Made by a program: the position numbers and the translations under genes. The notes beneath the pieces were generated by a model. The model ran no database searches, was not told the DNA's origin, and worked only from the letters and a program-made list of their open reading frames with translations. A DNA stretch of 64,000 nucleotides, taken from assembly GCF_025716875.1 (NCBI RefSeq), contig NZ_JAOVZB010000002.1, positions 186,001 through 250,000 on the forward strand, given 5' to 3'. The stretch comes from Marinomonas sargassi (GTDB lineage Bacteria; Pseudomonadota; Gammaproteobacteria; Pseudomonadales; Marinomonadaceae). Below, piece after piece: positions 8,600 through 17,594 of the stretch (its first letter is position 1; the number at the start of each line of letters is the position of its first letter).

Positions 8600-10996
8600 T
8601 TAACTAACCTTCAACTTACCTTGACGAAGTGCTTCATGTACTTGAGCTTTTGGTCCGTCAGCTATCAAGCGCCCATTATCCATTACGATAATACGATCAA
8701 CCATGTCCAACATGGATGCTTTATGAGTAATCAGTATTAAGGTTTTATCTTCTACACAGTTCATAAGACGACGTTTCATACGAGTCTCAGTGGTATTGTC
8801 CATTGACGCTGTAGGCTCATCCAAAATAAGAATCGGCGGATCAAACAGTAGAGCCCTAGCAATAGCAATACTTTGCCTTTGGCCACCTGAAAGTAACGCA
8901 CCACGTTCGCCCACTGAACTATCTAAACCGCTCGGTTTACGGTTAGCAAATTCAGAAACTCCTGAAAGCTCAGCCGCACGAATGATCGCCTCATCTTCCA
9001 TGTAAGGAACGCCCATTACTATATTGTCTTTTATTGAGCCATAACAAAGGTTCACATCTTGAGACACAGAACCTATGTTACGCCTTAAGTCAGTTGGGTT
9101 AACTTGACGAATATCCACCCCATCAATACGAATAGCGCCACTAGCAGGGGTGTATAAGCCAGTCATTAGCTTACCTAAAGTCGACTTACCTGAACCTATA
9201 CGGCCGATAATGGCCACCTTCTCACCCTGTTTGATATTAATATTTATATCACTAATTGCAGACTGCTCTTGCTCAGGGTATGCAAAGTTGATCGAATCGA
9301 ACTGAAAGTTTCCTTTAAATGCTGGGCGGTGAACAAATTTAACATCGTCAGGGTTTTCTACAGGAGAGGCCATGATTTCATTAAGTGAAGCGAATGAAGA
9401 CTTAGCTTGGTTATAGCGTGTCGCTAAGCTTGCTACTTGAGCCATAGGGCCAAGAGCACGCCCAGTAAGCATAACCGTTGCAATCAAGGCCCCCATACTC
9501 ATTAAACCTTCTGATATTTGATAAACCCCCACTACGACAATGACAACAGTAGTTAACTGTTGAGCCACCATAGCAAAAGCAGAACATGACTGAGATAGCT
9601 GGCGAGTTTTCACCCCCCAATCAGCAATGTTTCCGACTGCATTTTCCCATTGTGTCTGAAATACACCTTCTGCATTGTTTAGTTTAACGCTTTCAGCGTT
9701 GTAGAGACTTTCAATCAGTACAGCATTCTTTTGAGAAGCCGTTTTCTGACCTTCCTCTATCGATTTGCGCAAGGGTATTTGAATAATCAGGCTATACATA
9801 ATAATCAAGCCGACAGTCACTAAAGGAATGTAACCAACAGGCCCGCCAATCATCCAAATCACAGCAATGATCAAAAACATAAAGGGGATATCGACAAGAG
9901 TCGTGACCGACGCTGACGTTATAAAATCTCGAATACTCTCAAACTCTTGGAGGTTTTTCGCAAAAGCCCCTATCGATTGAGGTCTGGAAGCCATAGTAAT
10001 ATTATTTACTTTCGAAAAAATGGCTGCAGAAATAAGAATATCTGATTTTTTTCCTGCTATATCAATAAAGTAAGACCTCAGAGTTCTCAGCAAGAAATCA
10101 AATAAATAAACGACTGACGCCCCTATTGCCAACACCCATAAGGTATCAAAAGCATTATTAGGCACGACCCTGTCATAAACGTTCATCACGAATAAAGGAC
10201 TGGCGACTGCAAAGATATTTATAATTAATGAGGCGATAAAAACGTCACGATAAATACGCCACGATTGCGAAATAGTTCCCCAGAACCAATGACCTTTTTT
10301 CGCTTTCTCATGGTGCTTTTCAGAACGCTTATCAAAACGGTAGACAGGTCTAACAAAGAAACAATAGCCAGTATAGGACTCAGATAACTCATCAAGAGAT
10401 AAGGTGACTTCACCCTCACCAGACTCAGAGCGTAAAATTTTCGCAATATTTTTTTTACGATCTACCTCAACTAATACGCAAGCTTGCTTGTCTTTAAGCA
10501 ACAATACAGCAGGCAAGATCATATCTGGAATTTTATTAAACGATCTTTTAACAAAACGAGTGTTAATGCCAATACGCTTTGCCGCACGACTGAAAAGCTC
10601 AGGGGTCATGCCTTGCTCGTTAATAGGCAAGCCTGACGCCACACCATCCGCACTATAAGGATTGTGGAAAATTTTACTTAATAGCACTAAACAATCTAAA
10701 AGTGGGTTGGGGTATTCCAAATGGATAGTTTCTGTATCCCACTCCTGTTGTTCCGATACATCTTGCTCTTTAGAAACATCTTGCTCTTTAGAAACACCTT
10801 GCTCTTTAGAAACACCTTGCTCTTTAGAAACACCTTGTTCTTGCGCTCCTGCTTGCTGTTTAGGCGCGACTTTCTCTTTTGACGCATCACTGGCCAATGC
10901 GTCGGGTGCTTTAGCCTTAGCAGCTACCTTTTCTTTTGAGGGGTCAGCTTTGATGGGAGAGCGAGAATCCTGTTTCTGTTGCTTAGAGTCAGACAT
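8600..10996 (-). CDS. lapB: Type I secretion ABC exporter (LapB-like) with repeat-bearing N-terminus
   Basis: This inner-membrane ATPase/permease probably exports a large RTX or repeat adhesin. Of its 798 residues, 1-90 form a charged Lys/Glu/Gln-rich tail with hexapeptide repeats. A C39-like domain without the catalytic cysteine follows (about 95-220). Then come five or six membrane helices (about 250-530) and an ATPase domain with Walker A (GRIGSGKST), signature (LSGGQRQSIAIARAL) and Walker B (ILILDEPTASMD). LapB proteins usually begin near the C39-like domain at about 700-720 residues, so the extra tail is unusual. A degenerate C39 domain fits adhesins that are not cleaved during export. 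It is co-oriented with lapC. lapD and lapG lie about 0.6-3.2 kb upstream, also on the minus strand. Confidence 0.9.
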   Translation of the reverse strand: MSDSKQQKQDSRSPIKADPSKEKVAAKAKAPDALASDASKEKVAPKQQAGAQEQGVSKEQGVSKEQGVSKEQDVSKEQDVSEQQEWDTETIHLEYPNPLLDCLVLLSKIFHNPYSADGVASGLPINEQGMTPELFSRAAKRIGINTRFVKRSFNKIPDMILPAVLLLKDKQACVLVEVDRKKNIAKILRSESGEGEVTLSLDELSESYTGYCFFVRPVYRFDKRSEKHHEKAKKGHWFWGTISQSWRIYRDVFIASLIINIFAVASPLFVMNVYDRVVPNNAFDTLWVLAIGASVVYLFDFLLRTLRSYFIDIAGKKSDILISAAIFSKVNNITMASRPQSIGAFAKNLQEFESIRDFITSASVTTLVDIPFMFLIIAVIWMIGGPVGYIPLVTVGLIIMYSLIIQIPLRKSIEEGQKTASQKNAVLIESLYNAESVKLNNAEGVFQTQWENAVGNIADWGVKTRQLSQSCSAFAMVAQQLTTVVIVVVGVYQISEGLMSMGALIATVMLTGRALGPMAQVASLATRYNQAKSSFASLNEIMASPVENPDDVKFVHRPAFKGNFQFDSINFAYPEQEQSAISDININIKQGEKVAIIGRIGSGKSTLGKLMTGLYTPASGAIRIDGVDIRQVNPTDLRRNIGSVSQDVNLCYGSIKDNIVMGVPYMEDEAIIRAAELSGVSEFANRKPSGLDSSVGERGALLSGGQRQSIAIARALLFDPPILILDEPTASMDNTTETRMKRRLMNCVEDKTLILITHKASMLDMVDRIIVMDNGRLIADGPKAQVHEALRQGKLKVS
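10745..10843 (-). repeat. 18-bp in-frame tandem repeat in the 5' part of the lapB-like gene
   Basis: About five and a half copies of an 18-bp unit encode SKEQGV or SKEQDV repeats (residues about 52-84). The DNA copies are nearly identical, so the copy number may change by slippage without breaking the frame. Two related SKEKVA units lie earlier, near residues 20 and 39. Confidence 0.9.
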
Positions 10997-11129
10997 ACTC
11001 TATATTTCTCCTAAACTAAAATTTTTCTCAATCAATGTAATAATGCCTCTAGATCAAGACCTTATTTATTTAGTACCATGGAATTAATAAGCCTGTTCGA
11101 TACTATTCCACGCATAAAAGGAAATCAAC

Positions 11130-11492
11130 ATGTTATACGCAAAAGTAAACGGGGAAGGAAAGATACTAGATGTCGCAACAGAGCAATCTGACGACTACAA
11201 GTTACTAGTTGCCCCTGACGAACCCGCTGTTGCAGCTATTCTAGAAAAGAAATTTGCGTCGACAACCGCAGACACGCAGGAAATGCTATCGAATTCAGAC
11301 TCTGACATGCTTCGTATCATAGAAGACCTTATCGATCTTCTTACTGAAAAACGTTTGATCCGTTTCACTGAACTTCCTATACCTGCGCAGAAAAAGCTTC
11401 TTAGTAGAAAATGGGTACGTAATGTTCATAGCGGCTTCGATGACACACTAATTTCAGACGATGAAGATATTGATGGTGACTCTTTAATCTAA
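11130..11492 (+). CDS. Conserved small acidic protein of unknown function
   Basis: A 120-residue protein, rich in Asp and Glu at its C-terminus, with the conserved core SDMLRIIEDLIDLLTEKRLIRFTELPIPAQKKLL. I recall this core from short Pseudomonas and Oceanospirillales proteins that databases label as tryptophan-synthase-beta-like. That label carries no known enzymatic meaning, and no catalytic motif is visible. The start follows AAAGGAAATCAAC. The gene stands alone on the plus strand between the divergent lapB-like gene and the convergent lapD-like gene. Function unknown; the family recollection could not be checked. Confidence 0.75.
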   Translation: MLYAKVNGEGKILDVATEQSDDYKLLVAPDEPAVAAILEKKFASTTADTQEMLSNSDSDMLRIIEDLIDLLTEKRLIRFTELPIPAQKKLLSRKWVRNVHSGFDDTLISDDEDIDGDSLI

Positions 11493-11576
11493 TTTACATG
11501 CCCATATTTTATTTAATCATCTGTGTATAAGAGTCACCGCTAACCACTACATTAAAGTCCTTTAAGAGGGCTTTAA

Positions 11577-13532
11577 TTACATTTCTTCTGCTCGCCCGAT
11601 ACAGTACCCCTGCCCACCCACAACATCAAAACTCGCTAGGGCTTTAAGTTGAGCGGGCTTCTCAATGCCCGTTGCAATTACTTCAATATTCAAACTATTA
11701 AAGACTTTACATAGCGTATGCATAAAGAAGGCTTCAGATTCTTTACCAGCAGCCATGCGTGTATAGGACGAATCAATCTTCACATAATCTGGCATGAGTA
11801 CCTGTAAATATTGGAAAGCAGATATTTGCTTGCCCACATTATCGATACCAAAAGCTATTTGATGGGACTTAAGCAGATCAACCAAAACTTTTGTTTGATC
11901 CTCTTCTGCTAGAACACCTTGCTCAGACATCTCAAACATGAGCTTACTTTTTACATCGCTCGTAAGCCCATTTAAAACTCCACCTAACCAATCAATAAAA
12001 TCAGGTTTAGCAAATGAGGAAGCAGATAAATTCACCGTAAGTGGCGCAGATTGATGCTTAGACTTGAGCCAATCTATCACCCTCTCGATAATCACTTGAT
12101 CTAATTGACTAATTAAATCAAATTGACCAGCTAAGCCGATAAAGTGGCCTGCATGGTACTGTTTATCCCCATGAGCTAGCCCAATAAAAACTTCTTCATG
12201 CAGAACAGACTCACCACCATCAATCAAAGACGCTACTTTCTGTTTTTTGAGATAAAAAGAACGACGCTCTATGGCCTGCTCGAGAATTCCTTTCCAATCT
12301 GTCCGGCTAATAGCCACACTACGCCCAACAGCCTGCAGGTCAATAATATTGGTTGAGTTCTCACCTTGACGCTTAGCCTCCCGTAAAGCCTCATCAGCTT
12401 GTGACATCGCATTTGAGCGCTCAACACCTGCATCAATAATAACCGCTCCAATATTAGCCACTGCAGACGAATAGCTAATACTTGCCGTATGCAGCTCTAG
12501 AAGCTCCTTCATTATTTCAGACAATACCAATTCAAACTGGTTACGCCCAAAGTTTGGAATAAGAACAACGAAGTCCGCACCCGACAACCGAGCCAAGATA
12601 GCAAAAGAAGAAATAGCGGATATTTTTTTAGATAAGATTTCAGCTGCGGACTGGATAAACATATCCGCTGATTCATAGCCTCTTTCGTTGTTTAGCTTTG
12701 CTAAGTCTGCAAGACTAATCAGCGCCAATGCATCTTGCCCGCGTTCTGGCTCAGCAAAATGAGACTTCATTTGACTCTCGAAGAAATTACGATTGCCTAA
12801 GCCACTAACAGAATCCCTAAAAGCTTTCTGCTGTAGCCATTCCGCTGTCTGCACTTCTGATGCAAACTCTTTTTCAAGTTTCTCTGCCATGCGATTCATA
12901 GACAGAACAACCGATCGTAACTCCCGGGTCTTCGGTATGTTCGTCATTTTTATAAAGCGTCTTTGCTGAATGGCTTCTGCCTGCTTTTCTAACTCGGATA
13001 AGGGCTTAAACAAATAGCGAAGGGCAATACTACCTAAAACAAGCGTGATAGCTCCAATAGCAAAAAACCAGATAAGGAGATCTCGTGTCGCCAACCACAA
13101 CTGATTGTACCCGTATCCTGCACTACCAGTTATATACACCTGACCAAGCTCACTCCAGCCGTTAGAGATAATGGCTTTAGCAACAGGCACATCAAAATCA
13201 ATAAGGTCAACAAACCAAGATGGCACCCCTACAATATGAGTCTTATTACTACGGACAATATCAGACTCCGTATTGTAGACATGCACTTTGACTTCAGAAA
13301 AATAACCGCTATCAAAAACAGCATTAATGCTGCTCTCAACAGACGCATAATCTTCCAAAGCCATAAAATCAGAAACAGACATACTTAATGATGTCGCTGA
13401 ATCTTGAGTGGTCGATTCTAACTGCCCAATCAAATACCCTTTCGTAGTATTAAAATTGATTGCCATAACAACCGCTAGCATCAATGAAAAGATAGCTATA
13501 ATTGTCAACATCAACTGGCGAAACAGTGTCAT
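11577..13532 (-). CDS. lapD: LapD-like transmembrane c-di-GMP receptor with degenerate GGDEF and EAL domains
   Basis: In Pseudomonas fluorescens LapD binds c-di-GMP in its EAL domain and sequesters the protease LapG in the periplasm, so the surface adhesin is retained. The 651-residue protein shows a membrane helix (8-28), a periplasmic LapD_MoxY-type domain (about 29-150), a second helix (about 151-171), HAMP, GGDEF (about 236-400) and EAL (about 410-651). The GGDEF signature is SGADF, and the EAL segment reads EEVF where EALL is expected. IDDFG is changed to IDNVG. Neither domain should be catalytic, as in LapD. The lapG-like gene ends 10 nt upstream, so both are one operon. Confidence 0.92.
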   Translation of the reverse strand: MTLFRQLMLTIIAIFSLMLAVVMAINFNTTKGYLIGQLESTTQDSATSLSMSVSDFMALEDYASVESSINAVFDSGYFSEVKVHVYNTESDIVRSNKTHIVGVPSWFVDLIDFDVPVAKAIISNGWSELGQVYITGSAGYGYNQLWLATRDLLIWFFAIGAITLVLGSIALRYLFKPLSELEKQAEAIQQRRFIKMTNIPKTRELRSVVLSMNRMAEKLEKEFASEVQTAEWLQQKAFRDSVSGLGNRNFFESQMKSHFAEPERGQDALALISLADLAKLNNERGYESADMFIQSAAEILSKKISAISSFAILARLSGADFVVLIPNFGRNQFELVLSEIMKELLELHTASISYSSAVANIGAVIIDAGVERSNAMSQADEALREAKRQGENSTNIIDLQAVGRSVAISRTDWKGILEQAIERRSFYLKKQKVASLIDGGESVLHEEVFIGLAHGDKQYHAGHFIGLAGQFDLISQLDQVIIERVIDWLKSKHQSAPLTVNLSASSFAKPDFIDWLGGVLNGLTSDVKSKLMFEMSEQGVLAEEDQTKVLVDLLKSHQIAFGIDNVGKQISAFQYLQVLMPDYVKIDSSYTRMAAGKESEAFFMHTLCKVFNSLNIEVIATGIEKPAQLKALASFDVVGGQGYCIGRAEEM

Positions 13533-13542
13533 CTACATTCTC

Positions 13543-14229
13543 CTAATTGGTAACCGTATTTAAACGGTTATTCAAATCTGTCCATAAGCTCAATCTTGAT
13601 GAGCCTCCGACTAACACACCACGCCCTTTTTCTTTCGACAACCACAAATTCTCAGCATTGAAAGAGTAAATAGGCAACAAGTCTCTACGCTTGGACGTAG
13701 GCTTCAGTTCTTTATCAAGGTTATCCAAAACAACAGGGATAGAAGTGGGTTTATGATAGTAGGCAACAACCATATGGTGCTGGTTTAAACTTAATGCTTT
13801 AACATACACTAAACGCAACTTTTCATCTGGAACGCCCAACTCTCTTAAAGTGAAATACTTAGCAATGGTATAGTCTTCACAATCACCCGCTTGCATTCCT
13901 AAGAATTCAATAGGGGTCGCCCAATAATCCTCTTTCCCCCACAAATCGATGTCGTTCACAAATTCCATCTGATTAAAAAAATCATTAACAGCTTTCAACT
14001 TCTGCGCGACCGTAAAAGACTGAGACTCATTAATAAGCTGACGCCAAGCTAAAACACGCTGTTCCGCACTCCCACCATAAACTGTACCTGCCTGTTTTGC
14101 CAATTGTTGATATTTACTTGAAATATTCGCAGAAAGATACACAGGCAAAACTAACAGCATAAAAAGCATACAAACCAAAAGCCTGTATGCTTTTACAAAA
14201 CCAAAAGATGAAAGCAGCCAACTTTTCAT
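13543..14229 (-). CDS. lapG: LapG-like periplasmic transglutaminase-fold cysteine protease
   Basis: Predicted to cleave the N-terminal retention module of a large adhesin and release it from the surface when c-di-GMP is low. The 228-residue protein has an N-terminal hydrophobic export segment (about 13-34) and the bacterial transglutaminase-like protease fold. The triad appears as Cys117 in AGDCEDY, a His at 151-152 in HHMVVAY and Asp169 in VLDN. The Asp and Glu flanking the cysteine match the calcium-binding positions of LapG. It is immediately upstream of the lapD-like gene. Its target adhesin is not in this window. Confidence 0.92.
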   Translation of the reverse strand: MKSWLLSSFGFVKAYRLLVCMLFMLLVLPVYLSANISSKYQQLAKQAGTVYGGSAEQRVLAWRQLINESQSFTVAQKLKAVNDFFNQMEFVNDIDLWGKEDYWATPIEFLGMQAGDCEDYTIAKYFTLRELGVPDEKLRLVYVKALSLNQHHMVVAYYHKPTSIPVVLDNLDKELKPTSKRRDLLPIYSFNAENLWLSKEKGRGVLVGGSSRLSLWTDLNNRLNTVTN

Positions 14230-14236
14230 CTACTAG

Positions 14237-14530
14237 TTACTTACCAGTAACCATTTTACTATTAAACTCTGCAAGTTGCTGAGCCGTTGCTTTAGGCTGA
14301 TGTTTAACCTTCCACGACTCGTACGGCTCACCATAAACAAACTCTCGAGCCTTATCATATGATACATCCACATTCCGCTCTTGAGCCTCTGCCACATACC
14401 ATTTACTCAAACAGTTACGACAAAAGCCTGCTAGATTCATCAAATCAATGTTCTGCACATTTTTATTTTCATCTAAATGTTTAAGCAAACGACGAAAAAC
14501 AGCCGCTTCTATCTCAGTTTGATTATCCAT
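14237..14530 (-). CDS. DUF1244 family protein
   Basis: A 97-residue cytoplasmic protein with the DUF1244 hallmarks: an N-terminal helical block (AAVFRRLLKHL), the FCRNCLSKWY cysteine pair and the EFVYGEPYESWK motif. The family is widespread in proteobacteria and structurally characterised, but its function is unsettled. The CxxC could bind a metal. The gene ends 7 nt before lapG and starts after a 36-nt gap from the DTW gene, so it may share their transcript. Confidence 0.88.
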   Translation of the reverse strand: MDNQTEIEAAVFRRLLKHLDENKNVQNIDLMNLAGFCRNCLSKWYVAEAQERNVDVSYDKAREFVYGEPYESWKVKHQPKATAQQLAEFNSKMVTGK

Positions 14531-14566
14531 ATAACCCTCTAAATCATTTGTTATTTAAGACAAAAG

Positions 14567-15178
14567 TTAGGAATGCTTATGCGCTGCCGGCTGTTTTCGC
14601 CATTGCCAGCTTTGCGATTTACTCATAAATACACGTAACGCTTCCATATCCTCGCCTGCAATTTTCTCTATAGCATAAGCACAAGCTTCTAATGTTGATA
14701 AGGATTGAGCATCCGGTGATTTTCGAATGACATAATTACCTGCAGGAGCAGAAGTAAACTCAATGGACTTAAATAATTGTAGACTAGGCTCTGTAATATA
14801 CATTTTCTTTGCCTTCCGCCATGTAGCATCTAGCAATACAACCCCTTTCATCTGCTTCAATTCGGATTCCTTTACGGTCTCGATTGGTGTAGATCTATCG
14901 CAAGGAAACACCAAATACCAATAGCCTTTATCTAAGCTGTTTAGAGTACTCCTAACGCTACTCGTGTCTTTTATTGAAATACACTTTACTTGCGGTAAAG
15001 CTAAACGCAATAGAGAAACTGTGTTTTTTGCATTTTTAGCCTCTCTCTCATCTTGCAAAATAATTATGTCTAACTTTGTCGCCAGATCTGGCAGCCACTT
15101 ACACACACACTGGCTCACCAAAAAATCACATCGTGAGCATTTTTGCCTTTTACAATGATGTATATCTTCAGGCATCAC
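14567..15178 (-). CDS. DTW domain protein (tRNA acp3U modification family)
   Basis: A 203-residue member of the DTW family, which in E. coli (TapT and its paralogue) transfers the aminocarboxypropyl group from SAM to uridine in tRNA. An N-terminal cysteine cluster (CKRQKCSRCDFLVSQCVC) probably binds zinc. The family signature is LDATWRKAKKMY. The C-terminal segment has RKSPDAQSLSTLEACAYA. The start is GTG at 15176-15178, or the ATG right after it. The sequence TAGTGATG fuses the pdxJ stop with this start, so the genes are coupled. Which tRNA is modified cannot be told. Confidence 0.85.
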   Translation of the reverse strand: MMPEDIHHCKRQKCSRCDFLVSQCVCKWLPDLATKLDIIILQDEREAKNAKNTVSLLRLALPQVKCISIKDTSSVRSTLNSLDKGYWYLVFPCDRSTPIETVKESELKQMKGVVLLDATWRKAKKMYITEPSLQLFKSIEFTSAPAGNYVIRKSPDAQSLSTLEACAYAIEKIAGEDMEALRVFMSKSQSWQWRKQPAAHKHS

Positions 15179-15918
15179 TACGCCAGCTTATTTAGATACG
15201 CTTTTACAACATTATCCCAACCGTAATTTAAAGCCTCAACTGTCAATGCATGACCAATGGACACTTCAGCGATGCGTCCAGATTCACATAATGCTTGTAC
15301 ATTATCCAAATCTAAATCATGACCAGCATTAACTTCTAAGCCAGCATCCAATGCGGCTTGTGCCGCTTCCTGATATTGGTTGAGCACGTCAGTCGAACCT
15401 TCTTTACCATATGAATTCGCGTAAGCCTCCGTATAAAGTTCAACACGGTCTGCTCCAACTTCTTTCGCTATAGCCATATTTTCAGCCACAGGATCCATAA
15501 ACAGAACAACACGAATTCCTTTCTCTTTAAGTTTTGCTATAACAGGCCTTAGGGCATCTTGATCTCTTGCAACATTCCAGCCGTGGTCGGATGTAAGTTG
15601 ATTAGGGTCATCTGGCACCAATGTGCATTGATGAGGCTCAACCTCTAAAACGACTGAAAGAAATTGAGCATCTGGAAAGCCTTCTATATTCAATTCAGCT
15701 TCTGGGTATCGCTTCATCAATTCTTTTAGATCATAAGCGTCCTGATAAGTTGCATGCCTTTGATCAGGTCTTGGATGAATCGTGATTCCAAACGCACCCA
15801 ACTTCAATGTTCGCTCAGCCATATCGACTAAGTTTGGGTAATCTCTACCCCGTGAGTTTCTCAACAAGCCAATCTTATTTAGGTTCACACTTAAATGTGT
15901 CATTATTTTCTTACTCAA
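15178..15918 (-). CDS. pdxJ: Pyridoxine 5'-phosphate synthase
   Basis: Condenses 1-deoxyxylulose 5-phosphate with 3-amino-2-oxopropyl phosphate, the last ring-forming step of DXP-dependent vitamin B6 synthesis. The 246-residue TIM-barrel protein has the N-terminal LSVNLNKIGLLRNSRG, the phosphate-binding ITIHPRPDQRH, and the conserved NIEG, TLVPD, VELYTE and VNAGHDLDLDN motifs. It may start at MSKKIMTHL or at the internal MTHL. It is not next to recO or acpS as in enterics but heads the run pdxJ-DTW-DUF1244-lapG-lapD. Confidence 0.95.
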   Translation of the reverse strand: MSKKIMTHLSVNLNKIGLLRNSRGRDYPNLVDMAERTLKLGAFGITIHPRPDQRHATYQDAYDLKELMKRYPEAELNIEGFPDAQFLSVVLEVEPHQCTLVPDDPNQLTSDHGWNVARDQDALRPVIAKLKEKGIRVVLFMDPVAENMAIAKEVGADRVELYTEAYANSYGKEGSTDVLNQYQEAAQAALDAGLEVNAGHDLDLDNVQALCESGRIAEVSIGHALTVEALNYGWDNVVKAYLNKLA

Positions 15919-16038
15919 TTCAATTATTTATCTGCATTATAAAGTAACTCTATCAGCAGCAAAACAACAAAGAACTCTGCGAGCCTGCAACTATTAAAGA
16001 CCTTATGATAAACTTCATTCTGCCCCAAGGAGTCAGCA

Positions 16039-16713
16039 ATGCAATACGAACCGTTCGAAACCATCTATCAACGTGCCGTTATACGCCATGGCGGAATACA
16101 GCAACTAGAAGCAACTCTTATAAAGCCTCTCACTAAAGAAAAGCTCCTCCAACATAAAGATGACAGATGGCTAGCGGCTTTTTCTCAAAAAATATTTCAA
16201 TCCGGTATTAGCTGGCAAGTGGTACGTAATAAATGGCCTGCCTTCGAGGAAGTATTCTTTAATTTTGATATAGAGAAAATGTTACTCCTTCCTGATGAAG
16301 TATGGGAGAAAAAAGCTCAAGACCCTCGTATCATTCGACATTTTGGCAAAGTTCTGACCATAAAAGAAAACGCTTTCATGATTCATAACCGCCAAAAAAA
16401 TCACTCTTCTTTTAGTCAATTCATCGCTGACTGGCCTGTTAATGATATTGTGAACTTATGGGCTTACCTAAAAAAGAGTGGAGCTCGCTTAGGCGGTAAT
16501 ACTGGCCCCTATACATTACGAGTTATGGGAAAAGACACATTTCTATTAACTAAAGATGTTGAAAGGTATTTACGCCAGCATGGAATAATAACCACAGGAA
16601 AAAACACTTTATCTGCATTAAACTGTGCCCAAGACGCCTTCAATCACTGGCATAAAGAAAGTGGACGGTCCTTAACTGAAATCAGCCAATGCATTGCATT
16701 TAGCGTCAACTAA
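16039..16713 (+). CDS. DNA-3-methyladenine glycosylase I family protein (Tag-like)
   Basis: Predicted base-excision repair glycosylase of 224 residues. It has the Tag-type segments AAFSQKIFQSGISWQVVRNKWPAFEEVF, ILTIKENA-like VLTIKENAFM and FWAYLKKSGARLGGNTGPYTLR-like LWAYLKKSGARLGG. The zinc-binding Cys/His set of E. coli Tag (N-terminal Cys, C-terminal HxxxC) is not seen, so it belongs to the divergent 3-methyladenine glycosylase I group. It is followed 29 nt later by the FrnE-like gene on the same strand and is probably co-transcribed. Substrate range is not predictable. Confidence 0.82.
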   Translation: MQYEPFETIYQRAVIRHGGIQQLEATLIKPLTKEKLLQHKDDRWLAAFSQKIFQSGISWQVVRNKWPAFEEVFFNFDIEKMLLLPDEVWEKKAQDPRIIRHFGKVLTIKENAFMIHNRQKNHSSFSQFIADWPVNDIVNLWAYLKKSGARLGGNTGPYTLRVMGKDTFLLTKDVERYLRQHGIITTGKNTLSALNCAQDAFNHWHKESGRSLTEISQCIAFSVN

Positions 16714-16742
16714 TCTTAAAAACATATTTACTTGGAGAAACC

Positions 16743-17390
16743 ATGGCCGATCTTCGCATCGACATCATTGCAGACGTAACCTGCCCTTGGAGTTACCTAG
16801 GATACACTCGTTTAAAACAAGCCATCGATCAGCTAGGTGATGACTATCGCATCGACATACGCTGGCAACCCTTTGAATTGCATCCTGAGGTTTCCCCTAC
16901 TGGAGAAGACAGAGAAACCTATTTAGCTAAAAAATTTGGCAGCCCTGAGAAACTGAATGAAGCGACTCATGCATTACAACAAGTTGGTATCGAAGCTGGA
17001 ATAGAGTTTAACTTTTCAGAAAAAGACCGTATTCCAAACACAAGGTTAGCGCACCAATTTATTTTAGCGGCAACCAAATCAAGTTTAGCCACACCATTTT
17101 CAACAGCGCTTTATCGCGCCTACTTTACTGATGGCAAAGATATTGGTTCAAACAGTATTCTTACAGAAGTGGCGTTGAGTATTGGGATGAAGGAAACAGA
17201 TATTGAATATGCTCAGACCGAGAAAGCAAAATCTATTGTGGAAAAAAAATTAGAACGTTTGCATCAATTGGATATTAAGTCTGCACCAACTTATGTAATC
17301 AACGACAAATATATGGTTCACGGTGCCCATGATCCGGAATCTTTTCTAAAAGTTCTTACAGACATTGCTACAAAAGACAGTCCAAAGTAG
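16743..17390 (+). CDS. DsbA-family thioredoxin-fold protein, FrnE type
   Basis: A 215-residue cytoplasmic protein without a signal peptide. The DsbA/FrnE fold is shown by the N-terminal IDIIADVTCPWSYLGY, the helical insertion and the cis-proline region KSAPTYVINDKYMVHGAHDPE. The redox motif is CPWS rather than CxxC, which is common in FrnE-like and 2-hydroxychromene-2-carboxylate isomerase-like proteins. It suggests glutathione- or mono-thiol chemistry rather than disulfide formation. It ends in a strong hairpin terminator shared with the glycosylase gene. Confidence 0.87.
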   Translation: MADLRIDIIADVTCPWSYLGYTRLKQAIDQLGDDYRIDIRWQPFELHPEVSPTGEDRETYLAKKFGSPEKLNEATHALQQVGIEAGIEFNFSEKDRIPNTRLAHQFILAATKSSLATPFSTALYRAYFTDGKDIGSNSILTEVALSIGMKETDIEYAQTEKAKSIVEKKLERLHQLDIKSAPTYVINDKYMVHGAHDPESFLKVLTDIATKDSPK

Positions 17391-17433
17391 TAATTCTCTC
17401 ACTGCAATCTATTCTATAAAAAAATCTTTTTTC

Positions 17434-17473
17434 AAGAAAACAGATATGGAAGCAACTCCATATCTGTTTTCTT
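17434..17473 (+). terminator. Hairpin terminator after the FrnE-like gene
   Basis: A perfect 17-bp stem (AAGAAAACAGATATGGA paired with its complement) with a 6-nt loop lies 44 nt after the stop codon. The 3' arm ends in TTTTCTTAT, a modest U-tract. Confidence 0.8.
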
Positions 17474-17524
17474 ATATCGCGTAAATCATCTTTTTAAACT
17501 TACTAATAAAATAATAAGAGATAA

Positions 17525-17543
17525 ACTATTGATAATCATTCCT
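17525..17543 (+). promoter_or_regulatory. Fur box upstream of bfd
   Basis: The 19-mer contains TTGATAATCATT, matching 13 of 19 positions of the Fur consensus GATAATGATAATCATTATC. A second GATAAT follows nearby. It lies about 50 nt before bfd, a gene known to be iron-repressed through Fur in many gammaproteobacteria. Confidence 0.75.
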
Positions 17544-17594
17544 ATTGATAATAGAATCAAAAAATCGGAACATTAGCGCGAGTGATTTTCATTT

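Noticed and set aside
10745-10843. Short direct repeats that might suggest a CRISPR array
   Set aside because: The 18-bp units are contiguous without spacers and remain in frame within a coding gene.
10662-11087. Plus-strand frame encoding Cys/Ser/Leu/Glu repeats (CSLETP), looking like a cysteine-rich repeat protein
   Set aside because: It is the antisense reading of the 18-bp repeats in the lapB-like gene, with no ribosome-binding site. The minus-strand frame encodes a full exporter.
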